Source: an uncultured Clostridia bacterium (GTDB taxonomy: Bacteria; Bacillota; Clostridia; Christensenellales; CAG-917). Taken from it: a stretch of DNA of 64,000 bases. The stretch spans positions 127,100 to 191,099 of the forward strand of contig CALVKR010000002.1 in the NCBI GenBank assembly GCA_944332995.1, read 5' to 3'. Below the pieces are notes generated by a model. It saw only the letters and a list, made by a program, of their open reading frames with translations. It searched no databases and was not told the DNA's origin. Position 1 is the first letter of the stretch. The number at the start of each line of letters is the position of its first letter. The position numbers and the translations under genes are program-made. Below, in pieces: positions 1 to 8,612 of the stretch.

Positions 1-498
1 ATCGACAGTCTGTCCCCTTTCGGCAAGGTCTTTTACTCTGCGTTCCGCCCTGACTTCCGCAGAAGCGGTAAGATAAAATTTATAAGGCGTATCGGGCAAT
101 ACGAAGGTGCCGATATCTCTGCCGTCGAGCACGACGTCGTGAGTTTTTGCAAACTCTCTTTGCAACTCGACGAGTTTTATTCTTACCGACGGATGTGCGG
201 ATATATCCGACGCCGCCTTGCTGACATGATTTTCCCTTATTTGGGAAGTGACGTCCTCTCCGCAGACAATTATATGCTGGATACCGTCGATATATTTTAT
301 ATCCATATCGACGCCGACGACAAGTTTATCCACCGCTTTTTCGTCGAGCGGATCTACTCCGTTTTTTAAAGCATACACGGCAAGCGCCCTATACATGGCG
401 CCTGTATCGAGATATATATACCCTTTTTCCGACGCAATGAGCTTTGCAATCGTGCTTTTGCCTGCTCCGGCAGGACCGTCTATCGCTATATTTATCAT
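1..498 (-). CDS. cmk: Cytidylate kinase, 3' end beyond window
   Basis: Phosphorylates CMP/dCMP with ATP in the cytoplasm (pyrimidine nucleotide salvage and synthesis). Reading the minus strand from an ATG at 498, preceded by AAGGAG, gives 166 codons without a stop up to the window edge. The N-terminus MINIAIDGPAGAGKST is the P-loop typical of the family; YLDTGAMYRA follows at about residues 29-38 and DGRDIGTFVLP at about 123-133, both CMP kinase signatures. The usual length is about 220 residues, so roughly the last quarter is off the window. It lies 116 bases downstream of baiN on the same strand; a baiN-cmk arrangement is common in Clostridia. Seen: frame and motifs. Known: family function. 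Confidence 0.95.
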   Translation of the reverse strand, partial: MINIAIDGPAGAGKSTIAKLIASEKGYIYLDTGAMYRALAVYALKNGVDPLDEKAVDKLVVGVDMDIKYIDGIQHIIVCGEDVTSQIRENHVSKAASDISAHPSVRIKLVELQREFAKTHDVVLDGRDIGTFVLPDTPYKFYLTASAEVRAERRVKDLAERGQTVD

Positions 499-614
499 AT
501 TCGCTCCTTTTTAACACATTATATTTTTTTTGCGCCTGCCTGTCAAACAATTATGCGCCTGTATGATATCCGACAAAATCCGTCCTTTACGCCACTTCGC
601 CTGTTTGCCACAAC

Positions 615-1835
615 TTACTGCCTGTTGCCGTCATGGCTCGCCGACGTTGCGGCAGCATAAGCCGTGGAAAAAGCCGCCTGAAGATTAAATCCTCCCGTCA
701 ATGCATCTACGTCGATAGTTTCGCCAATGAAATATAAACCTTTTTTCTTTTTTGCTTCGCAGCAAGGCGTAAGTTCTTTGACGGACACTCCTCCGCTCGT
801 TACGACTGCGCAGTTATAATCGCCCACCTTTGACACGGTAAATTTCAAGCCCTTTAAAACGGAGAGAATTTTTCCCCGCTCCGCTTTGGTTATCTCGCCC
901 GTCGGCTTATCCTTTTTAAACCCTGCCCTCGTCATGACAAATTCGACAAGTCGCATGGGCATGAGCGAACGCAAAACGGATTTTAAAAATTTTCTGTCGG
1001 GATTATCAAGTTCTCTTATAAGGCGTTTGTCAAGCACCTCGTTGTTCAACGCAGGTTTTAAATCGAGCGACAGCGTCACACTGTCGAGTTTGTTGACGTA
1101 TGACGACACGGTAAGAGCGATGGGGCCCGATATTCCTTTATCGGTAAACAGCATTTCGCCAAACTCGGATACGACTTCCTTTTGACCGCAAAATGCCGTG
1201 AGCGATACGTTTTTCAAAGATAGTCCCTCCAGCGATTTCACGTCCTCTTTGACGTAAAGCGGACATAGCGCAGGATACGTTTTGGTAACTTCAAGCCCTG
1301 CCGATTGAGCAAAAATCAAGCCGTCGCCCGTCGAGCCGGTGGAAGGATAACTCTTTCCTCCCGTTGCGACGATAACTCTGTCGGCGCTGTATTCTCCGCC
1401 GTCCGTCTTGACGGTATAGGCGTATTCCTCGCCGTCTATGGCAAGAACATTGCAATTTAAAACAACTTTTACGGAATATCTTTTCAGTGCTCTAGAAAAA
1501 GCCTTTAAAACGTCGCTCGACTTATCGGATAAAGGAAAAACTCTGTTTCCCCTCTCCACCTTGAGCGGCAGCATTTTTTCAAAAAAGGAATATGCGTCCT
1601 CAGGAGAAAATTTGTGTATGGCGCTGAATAAAAACTTGGAATTTGTTACGACGTTATCCAAAAACTCTGTTTCGGAACACAGATTCAGAAGATTGCATCT
1701 GCCCTTTCCCGTTATATAAAGTTTTTTGCCCGTCTTTTCGTTTTTTTCAATGAGCGTGACTTGCGCTCCCTCTTTCGCCGAGATAAGAGCCGCCATCATA
1801 CCCGAAGCGCCACCGCCCACAACGACTATTTTCAT
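615..1835 (-). CDS. BaiN/HI0933-family FAD-dependent oxidoreductase
   Basis: Flavoprotein of the HI0933/BaiN family (about 406 residues), often annotated NAD(P)/FAD-dependent oxidoreductase; the physiological substrate of most members is unknown. The start is the ATG at 1835 because the product then begins MKIVVVGGGASGMMAA, a dinucleotide-binding Rossmann motif at the very N-terminus; a TTG upstream in frame would only add surE-overlapping sequence. Further family motifs are GKGRCNLLN near residues 42-50, VIVATGGKSYPSTGSTGDG in the middle, and a C-terminal ETIDVDALTGGFNLQAAFSTA FAD-binding end. The start codon overlaps the surE stop (ATGA, 1832-1835), so translation is probably coupled; an AAGGAG lies 13 bases upstream. 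Sits in the dacF-rluB-surE-baiN-cmk run. Confidence 0.88.
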   Translation of the reverse strand: MKIVVVGGGASGMMAALISAKEGAQVTLIEKNEKTGKKLYITGKGRCNLLNLCSETEFLDNVVTNSKFLFSAIHKFSPEDAYSFFEKMLPLKVERGNRVFPLSDKSSDVLKAFSRALKRYSVKVVLNCNVLAIDGEEYAYTVKTDGGEYSADRVIVATGGKSYPSTGSTGDGLIFAQSAGLEVTKTYPALCPLYVKEDVKSLEGLSLKNVSLTAFCGQKEVVSEFGEMLFTDKGISGPIALTVSSYVNKLDSVTLSLDLKPALNNEVLDKRLIRELDNPDRKFLKSVLRSLMPMRLVEFVMTRAGFKKDKPTGEITKAERGKILSVLKGLKFTVSKVGDYNCAVVTSGGVSVKELTPCCEAKKKKGLYFIGETIDVDALTGGFNLQAAFSTAYAAATSASHDGNRQ

Positions 1836-2587
1836 AAAACGAATTTCTCCTTTGAAAGAGAACGGACAACCAAGTCGTCGGAGAAATAGCAAACGACGGG
1901 CGTTATCGTTATAAAGCCCTTATCCGACATGGAAGCGTCGTTGCTTAGTTTCGAGCGCTCCATAGACGGGCACTCGCCGACAAGCCGATAAACTTTTCCC
2001 TCGCCGCCCTCGGCAACGGGAACATAATTGTCGTTGTATTCTCTAAATCCGGCATGACAGACGGATATACCCTTATTGAGTTCTTTTTTGTTGAAAGGAA
2101 TATTCAAATTTATGATAAGATTTTCGTTTGCGTATTCGAGCAATCTGTCGAGATTATCCACCGTAAACGTTGACGGAAACTCGTAGTCGCCGTCAAAAGA
2201 ATTTGTGGAAACGGCAAGCGATTTTTTACCGCAGAGCGCTCCTTCGATTGCTCCGTTGACCGTCCCCGAATAGAGATAATCCGTGCCGATGTTCAATATA
2301 TTGTTTATTCCGCTAACAACTGCGTCTGCGTCGGGACACAATACCTTTACGGCAAACCTGACGCAATCGACGGGAGTGCCGTTGAGCGAATAGACCTTAA
2401 CCCCGTCTACGAGGTCATGCGAGCGATAAACGAAATCGTTTACGAAAGTTATCGAATGTCCTGCGCCGGATTTTTCGCCCTCGGGAGCGCAGACGATGAC
2501 TTCGTGTCCTGCTTTATGTAATTTATCGGCGAGAGATAAAATGCCTCCTGCAAAATATCCGTCGTCGTTTGTCAAAAGTATTTTCAT
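1832..2587 (-). CDS. surE: 5'/3'-nucleotidase SurE
   Basis: Survival protein E, a metal-dependent phosphatase acting on nucleoside 5'- and 3'-monophosphates, cytoplasmic. The product (251 residues) begins MKILLTNDDGYFAGGI, the family hallmark with the metal-binding DD pair, followed by the metal-binding serine in GEKSGAGHSIT near residue 40 and NGTPVDCVRFA near 69. NILNIGTDYLYSGTVNGAIEGA at about 95-116 matches the catalytic core. Length is normal. It starts two bases after the rluB stop and its own stop overlaps the baiN start by four bases, so it is an internal operon gene. No irregularities seen. Confidence 0.95.
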   Translation of the reverse strand: MKILLTNDDGYFAGGILSLADKLHKAGHEVIVCAPEGEKSGAGHSITFVNDFVYRSHDLVDGVKVYSLNGTPVDCVRFAVKVLCPDADAVVSGINNILNIGTDYLYSGTVNGAIEGALCGKKSLAVSTNSFDGDYEFPSTFTVDNLDRLLEYANENLIINLNIPFNKKELNKGISVCHAGFREYNDNYVPVAEGGEGKVYRLVGECPSMERSKLSNDASMSDKGFITITPVVCYFSDDLVVRSLSKEKFVL

Positions 2588-2589
2588 GT

Positions 2590-3300
2590 TTATCCCAACC
2601 GTTTAAGATATTCTATTTCCGTTTCCGTAAGGAATCTGTATGCGCCGCGCGACAGTCCGCCGAGTTTTAATTCGCCTATTGCCACTCGCTTTAAAAACAC
2701 GACGTTTTTTTCCACGGCGGCGAACATACGCCTTATTTCCCTGTTTTTACCCTCGAAAATCGTTACCTCGAGCCTTGTCAATCCGTTTTCGACGCCCGTG
2801 ACTTTGACCTTAGCCCTGCCGAATTTCTCGCCGTCGACAACTGCGCCTTTACGGATAATGGCAAGGTCGCTCTCGACTATATCTCCCTCGATTTTCACTA
2901 TATACACTTTGGGAATTTCATTTGACGGATGCGTAAGAAGCTGAGCTAAATTTCCGTCGTTGGTCAAAAGCAATAATCCCTCGCTGTCATAGTCGAGCCT
3001 GCCGACGGGAAAAAGCCTCTTTTTTAAATCGATATAATCAAAAACCGTCTTGCGTCCTTTTTCGTCGCTGGCGGTGGTAACGCAGCCTTTTGGCTTGTTG
3101 AACATTATGTAAGTCAGTTCCCTGACGGGAGTGACTTTTCTTTTATCCACGGCAACGGAATCGTTATCCTCGTTAACCGTAGTGCCGAGTTCAGTGACTT
3201 TTTTTGAATTTACCGTAACCCTGCCCGACAAAATCAGTTCGTCCGCCTTTCTTCTCGAGCAGACCCCGCAATCGGCAAGATATTTGTTTAATCGAATCAT
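2590..3300 (-). CDS. rluB: rRNA pseudouridine synthase, RluB/RsuA family
   Basis: Converts uridine to pseudouridine in rRNA; the RluB branch modifies 23S rRNA near the peptidyl transferase centre. Starting at the ATG at 3300 gives 236 residues: an S4-type RNA-binding domain at the N-terminus (MIRLNKYLADCGVCSRRKAD...), then the catalytic core with GRLDYDSEGLLLLTNDG, whose aspartate is the catalytic residue, and a C-terminal KNREIRRMF motif. A TTG 15 bases upstream is in frame but would add five unconserved residues and overlap dacF. The ATG lies one base after the dacF stop. In many Firmicutes rluB sits near dacB/dacF and scpAB, which agrees with this cluster. Exact target (RluB versus RsuA) is inferred from context. 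Confidence 0.9.
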   Translation of the reverse strand: MIRLNKYLADCGVCSRRKADELILSGRVTVNSKKVTELGTTVNEDNDSVAVDKRKVTPVRELTYIMFNKPKGCVTTASDEKGRKTVFDYIDLKKRLFPVGRLDYDSEGLLLLTNDGNLAQLLTHPSNEIPKVYIVKIEGDIVESDLAIIRKGAVVDGEKFGRAKVKVTGVENGLTRLEVTIFEGKNREIRRMFAAVEKNVVFLKRVAIGELKLGGLSRGAYRFLTETEIEYLKRLG

Positions 3301-3301
3301 A

Positions 3302-4432
3302 TTAAAACCTGTCAAAAAATGATTTTTTCTCTACTGAGTTTATAGTAACCAATTTTTGACGATAAATCAAGCGATTGCCGTCATAAACCTCAACCGTTCC
3401 GCACTCCGTTCCTGCCTTGAAAGGAGCGGTCAGAGTTTTTACCTTAGCCTTTATCTCGAAATTGTCCGAGCCGTCCTTTTTAACGGGATACAGTCCTGCA
3501 TCTTCCGGCACAGCCTTGCATGAAGCCGATTTACCCTTTAAAACGTTTATTTCCTTTTCATAGTCTGCCAAAAGCGGCTTTAACTCGTATTCGTCAAACC
3601 CTCTGTTTAAAAGGTTTGCCGATTCGTTCCACATATCGTAACGGTTTAAAACGACGCAGATAAGTTCCATATCATCTCTTGTTGCGCTAGAAACAAGGCA
3701 TCTGCCCGAGTTTTTCGTATAACCCGTCTTTATGCCGGTTGCTCCTTCAAAAGTAGCAAGCATTTTATTTTTATTTGTATAATACCTCTTTTCCTCACCC
3801 TCGCCGAAAACTATCGTTTTTGTTGATACAATTTTTCTGAACGTTTCGTTTTCCATTGCCACAGCGGAGATTTTGACAAGGTCGGACGCCGTCGTGTAGT
3901 GTTCGTCGTCATGCAGACCGTTGGGATTGACAAAGTTTGAGTTTTGTGCGCCGCACTCTTTCGCCTTGTCGTTCATAAGGCGGGCGAATTGCGCTATATC
4001 GGGCGAAACGTAAAGAGCGAGCGCCACGGCGGCGTCGTTTCCGCTACGCAGCATAAGCCCGTATAAAAGCTCCTTGACCGAGCGTTTGTCCCCCTTTTTG
4101 AGGTAAACCGACGAGCCCTCAACGCCTACCGCTTCTTCGTCAATCGCCACGATTTCTTCTACGTCCTTTACCTTGTCAAGCACGGTGAGAGCTGTCAAAA
4201 TTTTGGTGGTCGAAGCAGGATACATTTTAAGATTTTCGTTTGACGAAAACAGCACTCTGCCTGACGAGCGCTCAATGACTATATAAGCTCCTGCCGTATT
4301 CGATTTTGCTGAAGCGACGCTACCCCATAATTGAGATAAGCATACGAATGACAAAACTAATAATGCTGACCATATAACACCTCTTAGCTTCTTTTTATTT
4401 TTTCCATAAACGTTTTGATAAATGTTGTCCAT
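3302..4432 (-). CDS. dacF: D-alanyl-D-alanine carboxypeptidase (DacF type)
   Basis: Serine-type D,D-carboxypeptidase of peptidase family S11 that removes the terminal D-Ala from peptidoglycan stem peptides outside the membrane. 376 residues: a signal-anchor at about 18-42, then the three penicillin-binding motifs SxxK (S74-K77, in YPASTTK), SGN (130-132) and KTG (235-237), and a C-terminal beta domain. The ATG at 4432 has GAGGAG six bases upstream and overlaps the gerW coding end by 49 bases, suggesting coupled translation. Its neighbours gerW, DUF2953 and rluB are the set found around spore-cortex carboxypeptidases, so a DacF/DacB-like role in cortex maturation is likely, though the sequence alone does not exclude a vegetative role. 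Confidence 0.9.
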   Translation of the reverse strand: MDNIYQNVYGKNKKKLRGVIWSALLVLSFVCLSQLWGSVASAKSNTAGAYIVIERSSGRVLFSSNENLKMYPASTTKILTALTVLDKVKDVEEIVAIDEEAVGVEGSSVYLKKGDKRSVKELLYGLMLRSGNDAAVALALYVSPDIAQFARLMNDKAKECGAQNSNFVNPNGLHDDEHYTTASDLVKISAVAMENETFRKIVSTKTIVFGEGEEKRYYTNKNKMLATFEGATGIKTGYTKNSGRCLVSSATRDDMELICVVLNRYDMWNESANLLNRGFDEYELKPLLADYEKEINVLKGKSASCKAVPEDAGLYPVKKDGSDNFEIKAKVKTLTAPFKAGTECGTVEVYDGNRLIYRQKLVTINSVEKKSFFDRF

Positions 4433-4740
4433 TTGTTCTCCTCAAAGCTGCCCGAAGTGGAAATAAACTGTTTTTGACTGCCGACAATTAAAAATCCGAG
4501 CGGAGTTATCGTCACTCCGCCTGCCGCTCCCCCTGCAACGGGAAGGTCGCAGCTTTTCACCTTGGGCAATGTTTCGTTGTATTCCCCTGCGCCCGTTACG
4601 AATCCGAGCGACACTTTGGATATGGGAATAATTGTCGAGCCGTCCGCCCCCATGATGGGCGAGCCTATGACGTTGTCGACGTCGATGACCTCTTTTAAAC
4701 GAGACAGCGTAGATTGCATTATGTTTTCGATGTTATCCAT
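4384..4740 (-). CDS. ytfJ: GerW/YtfJ-family sporulation protein
   Basis: Small (118 residues) forespore-expressed protein; GerW is needed for normal germination in Bacillus subtilis, with unknown biochemistry. The product starts MDNIENIMQSTLSRLKEVID and carries the family core NVIGSPIMGADGSTIIPISKVS (residues about 23-44), a glycine-rich stretch VAGGAAGGVTITPLGFLIV (about 68-86) and a charged tail. It follows a DUF2953 gene with an 8-base overlap, the same pair as ytfI-ytfJ in Bacillus. The next gene, dacF, starts inside its 3' end. Recognition rests on the conserved glycine-rich core and on synteny. Confidence 0.92.
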   Translation of the reverse strand: MDNIENIMQSTLSRLKEVIDVDNVIGSPIMGADGSTIIPISKVSLGFVTGAGEYNETLPKVKSCDLPVAGGAAGGVTITPLGFLIVGSQKQFISTSGSFEENKWTTFIKTFMEKIKRS

Positions 4741-5242
4741 TTTTTCTCCCGATAAAAGCGACCGCCAGGCTCAACGCAGACAGTTCTGCTTTTATAAAAA
4801 TGCTTGAAAGCAAACCGTCCTGCCATACGGGCGCAAATTTAACCGTTCTGTTTTCCGCAAAGTTGCCGACGCCGTTTATAACCTCTCTTAAAACGGCAAA
4901 AGACATAGCCGAGCCCATTGCGTCGTCCAAACCGTAGTATCCTGCAAACGAAAAGTCTTTAAAGTCGAGCGCCGATACAAACTTTAAAATCGGAAACTTT
5001 TTTGCGCTTTTCTTTATTGCCTTTCCCTCGTCGGAAATTACTCCGTCCGATTTTTTCTGTATTGTCTTTCCCGATACCACCGTATAATCGCCGTTTATTT
5101 TTACCGACAGATTTAAGCCCAAAACTCTTATGACGGACAATATTTTCTGCCTGTCCAAAGAAATGTGGGCAGTAACGGTAACGGGTATTTTTATGAGGCA
5201 CAACGAGATTATCGCCGCCGAGGCAAGATATACGTATTGCAC
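4733..5242 (-). CDS. DUF2953-like membrane-anchored protein (YtfI position)
   Basis: 169-residue protein with a hydrophobic N-terminus (YLASAAIISLCLIKIPVTVTAHI, about residues 4-26) followed by a soluble domain. Its position just upstream of gerW and its architecture match the DUF2953 family (YtfI in Bacillus), which is co-transcribed with ytfJ in the forespore; the function is unknown. The start is a GTG at 5242 with no clear Shine-Dalgarno sequence, so the true start is somewhat uncertain. It is the first gene after the scpB terminator and therefore probably has its own promoter between 5243 and 5445. Similarity to DUF2953 is judged by eye and context, not by a search. Confidence 0.7.
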   Translation of the reverse strand: MQYVYLASAAIISLCLIKIPVTVTAHISLDRQKILSVIRVLGLNLSVKINGDYTVVSGKTIQKKSDGVISDEGKAIKKSAKKFPILKFVSALDFKDFSFAGYYGLDDAMGSAMSFAVLREVINGVGNFAENRTVKFAPVWQDGLLSSIFIKAELSALSLAVAFIGRKNG

Positions 5243-5323
5243 AAATTAAGTGTTTGTCTTTAAAATGAAATTATGCAAAATTATTTCCAAAAAAGCCCCG
5301 TTTAATTTAAGACTTGTTTTATT

Positions 5324-5447
5324 TTGTTTTCATTAAAGCAAAATCGCTATAATAAGGACTATGGCAAGAATCGTTACCGAAACAGCTTACGGTTTTAAGG
5401 CAGTGACGATGCTTTTAATAAATTTTCGGATTTTTATTAAGGTATAA
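5324..5447 (+). CDS. Candidate 28-residue ORF with its own promoter
   Basis: A lone plus-strand unit between two minus-strand operons. A promoter-like pair TTGTTT (5324-5329), 18 bases, TATAAT (5348-5353) is followed seven bases later by ATG (5361) and a 29-codon frame ending with TAA at 5445-5447; the hairpin at 5452-5476 starts directly after it. The predicted peptide MARIVTETAYGFKAVTMLLI... has a hydrophobic second half. AAGGA lies only two bases before the ATG, too close for normal ribosome binding. It could be a small leaderless protein gene, a small RNA, or chance. No family recognised. Confidence 0.3.
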
Positions 5448-5476
5448 AAAAGGACAAAACCAAAAGCGTTTTGTCC
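5446..5476 (-). terminator. Rho-independent terminator after scpB
   Basis: Perfect 9-bp stem GGACAAAAC / GTTTTGTCC (5452-5460 and 5468-5476) with a 7-base loop. On the minus strand it is followed by a run of six T (5446-5451), so it should end the lysA-scpA-scpB transcript 75 bases after scpB. It can also fold on the plus strand, where it follows the 28-residue ORF, though with a poorer T-run. Confidence 0.85.
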
Positions 5477-5549
5477 GTTAAAAATTTTATTCTTTTAAAG
5501 CAAACAGTTTATGCGCCTTAACAAAACAGGTATGCCCCTGCATATGCGC

Positions 5550-6317
5550 CTATTCGATAATTTCATAATTTTCGCCCTTTAAAAAGTCGGGGATTTCGTC
5601 GTTTTCGTCGTCGCTTGCGACAAGCTCTGAAAGTTTTTGTATGTCGGGGTCGTCCTTTACCGACTCCAGCGTAGCCTCGACTTGCTTTAGTGCCTCGATG
5701 ACGCCCTGCTCTTTTTCTTCAACGTTTACTTCCTCACCGTTGCCGTCAAGAAAGCTTCTGTTGTGGAACAGCGACTCGGACTGGGGCTGATAGATAAGGT
5801 CTATCTTTTCCATTACCTCGCTGAGGTCGGGAAGTTCCTCGATAGAATTGAGCTCGAATTTCTTTAAAAACTCGTCCGTAGTTCCGTAAAGGAGCGGTCG
5901 TCCGACTGTATCTTTTCTGCCGACGACTTCCACCAAATTGGCTTTTGTAAGACCTGCTATGGCGTATTCGCTGCCCACGCCCCTAAGCTCGTCTATCTCG
6001 AGTTTAGTTATCGGCTGTTTATAAGCTATCGTGGCAAGCACCTCGAGAAGGGACTTTGTCAGTGATTTTTCCCTCAAGGGAGTGAGCATATCGCAAACGA
6101 AATCGCCTACGTCGGGATTGGTGGTAAACTGAAGTTTGCCGTTAAATTCGATAAACCTTATTCCGCTGTCACCGCCGTATTTTTGTTTAAGTTCGCTTAC
6201 TATATCGTTAAGTCCTTCCATAGTGAGTTCCGGCATTTTGTCGACTATTTCCGCTTTCTCAATCGGTTCACCGCTGGCAAATACGATTGCCTCGATAATC
6301 GATTTAATATTCTCCAT
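5550..6317 (-). CDS. scpB: Segregation and condensation protein ScpB
   Basis: Subunit of the SMC-ScpA-ScpB condensin that organises and segregates the chromosome. 255 residues with two winged-helix regions; recognisable stretches are IKSIIEAIVFASGEPI at the N-terminus and SLLEVLATIAYKQPITKLEIDELRGV (about 87-112), followed by GRPLLYGTTDEFLKKFEL. The C-terminal 85 residues are acidic and of low conservation, longer than in Bacillus ScpB (about 197 residues). The ATG at 6317 lies inside the scpA end (14-base overlap), typical for this pair. A terminator follows at 5446-5476. Confidence 0.95.
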   Translation of the reverse strand: MENIKSIIEAIVFASGEPIEKAEIVDKMPELTMEGLNDIVSELKQKYGGDSGIRFIEFNGKLQFTTNPDVGDFVCDMLTPLREKSLTKSLLEVLATIAYKQPITKLEIDELRGVGSEYAIAGLTKANLVEVVGRKDTVGRPLLYGTTDEFLKKFELNSIEELPDLSEVMEKIDLIYQPQSESLFHNRSFLDGNGEEVNVEEKEQGVIEALKQVEATLESVKDDPDIQKLSELVASDDENDEIPDFLKGENYEIIE

Positions 6318-7155
6318 TGTCGTCCTCCTCGAAAATAATCGGCGTCTCCGTAGAGCCCTCTACGGCGTGCAGAATGATTTCGCCGAACATCTCATCCTGC
6401 TGGGCGGTCAGCTTTTGATATTTCATCAGCTCGAGTACCGCTAAAAATGTAGTCACTATATCGTTTTTATCGAAATCGGGAGTAAAGAGAGAATAAAACG
6501 AAAAACTCTTTTCCACGGTGAGCCTTTCTCTTATATTTCTCATCTGGTCGCTAACCGAAAACTTTTCACGCATGACCGTTTTGGGCATCTCGCTTTGCTT
6601 TATCTTATCGCTGTTGGCGAGCACCCTCGCATACGCTTCCACGAGCTTTGAAAGACTGAGGTTTGTAAGCGACAGACGGTAGTCGTCCTCGCTGTAAACG
6701 GGAGTCCTTTCAAATCGGTTTACCGTTTCCATTGCCCCGAGTTTTTGCGACTGCTCTTTCAAAATTGCGTATTCCTTCATTTTCAAAATGAGAGTCTGCT
6801 TTTTGAGTTCGATTTCGTCTTCCTCGTCGTTTTCTTCCTCTACGGGCAATGCTCTGAGCGATTTTATGTAAACGAGTTCCGCCGCCATTATAATAAATTC
6901 CCCGGCGTATTCAAAATCGAATTCCTCTTTGGGAGTGTTTTTTATAATGTCTATATACTGTTTCGTTACGTCGGAAACGAATATATCTTCTATATCGATT
7001 TTGGCAGCCTTGACCAAGGTCAAAAGCAAATCGAGCGGACCTTCGTAGTCGCTCAGCCTGTATACCACTTTAGGTCTCGAGACAAAGAGTTCTTCTTCCT
7101 CCTCAATGCCGGCAAGCTCGAACAGATTTTTTATTTTAGGTTGATTTTCGTCCAT
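6304..7155 (-). CDS. scpA: Segregation and condensation protein ScpA (kleisin)
   Basis: Kleisin subunit bridging the SMC heads in bacterial condensin. 283 residues; after an unusual 30-residue acidic start the conserved core VVYRLSDYEGPLDLLLTLVKAAKIDIEDI appears (about 30-58), followed by YIDIIKNTPKEEFDFEYAGEFIIMAAELVYIKS and a C-terminal winged helix ending in FLAVLELMKYQKLTAQQDEMFGEI. The N-terminal extension (MDENQPKIKNLFELAGIEEEEE) is not part of the standard kleisin domain. Begins one base after the lysA stop and overlaps scpB by 14 bases. Confidence 0.95.
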   Translation of the reverse strand: MDENQPKIKNLFELAGIEEEEELFVSRPKVVYRLSDYEGPLDLLLTLVKAAKIDIEDIFVSDVTKQYIDIIKNTPKEEFDFEYAGEFIIMAAELVYIKSLRALPVEEENDEEDEIELKKQTLILKMKEYAILKEQSQKLGAMETVNRFERTPVYSEDDYRLSLTNLSLSKLVEAYARVLANSDKIKQSEMPKTVMREKFSVSDQMRNIRERLTVEKSFSFYSLFTPDFDKNDIVTTFLAVLELMKYQKLTAQQDEMFGEIILHAVEGSTETPIIFEEDDNGEY

Positions 7156-7156
7156 T

Positions 7157-8470
7157 TTAATCCTTTATCCATTCGGGAACGGCGTTGAGCCTCAACAAAT
7201 CTTCATAGCTTTGCGGCTTTATTATATAATCCGCCCTGCCGTCCTTAACCATGACTGTCGGCGGAATGGCGTTCATGTTATAGTTTGAAGCCATCGAATA
7301 GTTATAAGCGCCCGTGCTGAACACCGCCACGATATCGCCCACCTCGGTATCCTGCAAATCGATATCGACGCCTATCATATCTCCGCTTTCACAGCATTTA
7401 CCGCAAATAGCCACCTTTTGCGTGAAAGGCTTATCCGCTCTCGAGGCGTTTATTGCCGTATACACCGAGCCGTAAAGCGCAAATCTCGGATTTTCAAACA
7501 TACCGCCGTCAATGGCAACATATTTTCTTATTCCCTTTATTTCCTTTATCGTTCCCACGGTATAGAGCGTTATGCCGGCCTCACCCACGATAGAGCGTCC
7601 CGGCTCCACGATAAGGAAGGGTTTTTTGACGTTATACTTTTTCACGGCGTTCTCTATAAGCAAAGCGAGATTCCTGACCGTGTGAGCGTATCTTTGAGGC
7701 GTGAACTTGGGGTCTTCGCCTGCGTAGTATATTCCGAAACCGCCGCCCATATTGAGCACGTTTACTTCGACGCCCTCATTATTTAATGAAGCGATAAACT
7801 TGACCATAGCCTCGACTGCAAGCTCGTATGCGGAATAGTCGAAAATCTGCGAGCCGATATGGCAATGCAATCCGTCGAATATAAGGTTTTTCCTGCTCTT
7901 TATGTCAAGCACCGCCTTTGTCGCTTCGTCGCCTATGATAACTCCGAATTTGCTGTCCGGCTTTGCCGTCTGCACGGCGGCGTGAGTGTGAGCCTCAACC
8001 AACGGATTTATCCTCAAAAGCACCTTTTGCGTTTTATTTTCCTTGCCGCATATCTCGTCAAGCCTTGCTATCTCGTCGAATCCGTCCAAAACGACGTGAC
8101 CTACTCCCGCCTTGACTGCCTCGGTCAATTCCTTGGGAGTTTTATTGTTGCCGTGCATGACGATATGTTCGGGGTCAACCCCTGCCTTTTGCGTGGCGTA
8201 AAACTCACCGCCGGAAACAACGTCCGTCCAAAGCCCCTCGCTCTTTACTATCTTATACATGGCTATACAGCTGAGCGCCTTTGAAGCGTATGCTACGGCA
8301 AAATCGCCGTATTCGGACAGTCCCTCGACGTATGCCCTCATAACTTCTCTGACGTATTGTTCGTCCAAAACGTAAAGCGGCGTTCCGTATTTTTTTGCAA
8401 GCTCGACAGTGTCGCAACCACCGATAAAAAGTCTGCCGCCCTTTATGCACAACGTATCTCTCAAATTCAT
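7157..8470 (-). CDS. lysA: Diaminopimelate decarboxylase
   Basis: PLP-dependent enzyme of fold type III that makes L-lysine from meso-diaminopimelate. 437 residues, usual length. The PLP lysine is K64 in AVAYASKALSC; HCHIGSQIFD (about residues 200-209), the glycine-rich phosphate site NMGGGFGIYYAGED, EPGRSIVGEAG and the CCESGD motif (active-site cysteine from the partner subunit) are present. First gene of lysA-scpA-scpB. A strong promoter lies just upstream; no lysine riboswitch was found in the leader. AGAGG before the ATG serves as ribosome site. Confidence 0.97.
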   Translation of the reverse strand: MNLRDTLCIKGGRLFIGGCDTVELAKKYGTPLYVLDEQYVREVMRAYVEGLSEYGDFAVAYASKALSCIAMYKIVKSEGLWTDVVSGGEFYATQKAGVDPEHIVMHGNNKTPKELTEAVKAGVGHVVLDGFDEIARLDEICGKENKTQKVLLRINPLVEAHTHAAVQTAKPDSKFGVIIGDEATKAVLDIKSRKNLIFDGLHCHIGSQIFDYSAYELAVEAMVKFIASLNNEGVEVNVLNMGGGFGIYYAGEDPKFTPQRYAHTVRNLALLIENAVKKYNVKKPFLIVEPGRSIVGEAGITLYTVGTIKEIKGIRKYVAIDGGMFENPRFALYGSVYTAINASRADKPFTQKVAICGKCCESGDMIGVDIDLQDTEVGDIVAVFSTGAYNYSMASNYNMNAIPPTVMVKDGRADYIIKPQSYEDLLRLNAVPEWIKD

Positions 8471-8499
8471 ATTTATCGCCTCTTAATTTACTGTGAAAA

Positions 8500-8528
8500 A
8501 TGATAACATATCAAAATTTTAAAGTCAA
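8500..8528 (-). promoter_or_regulatory. Vegetative-type promoter of lysA-scpAB
   Basis: Minus-strand TTGACT (8523-8528), 17 bases, TATCAT (8500-8505). The leader to the lysA ATG would be only about 25 bases, leaving no room for a riboswitch. Confidence 0.75.
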
Positions 8529-8612
8529 TTTATTTGCCGTTCCATAATAGCTAAATTTAATTGCCTGTTCCCTCTTTTGCGCATCATGCGCTCCTTACCT
8601 TATCCACCCGTC

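Noticed and set aside
8471..8530. Lysine riboswitch before lysA
   Set aside because: The promoter leaves a leader of only about 25 bases.
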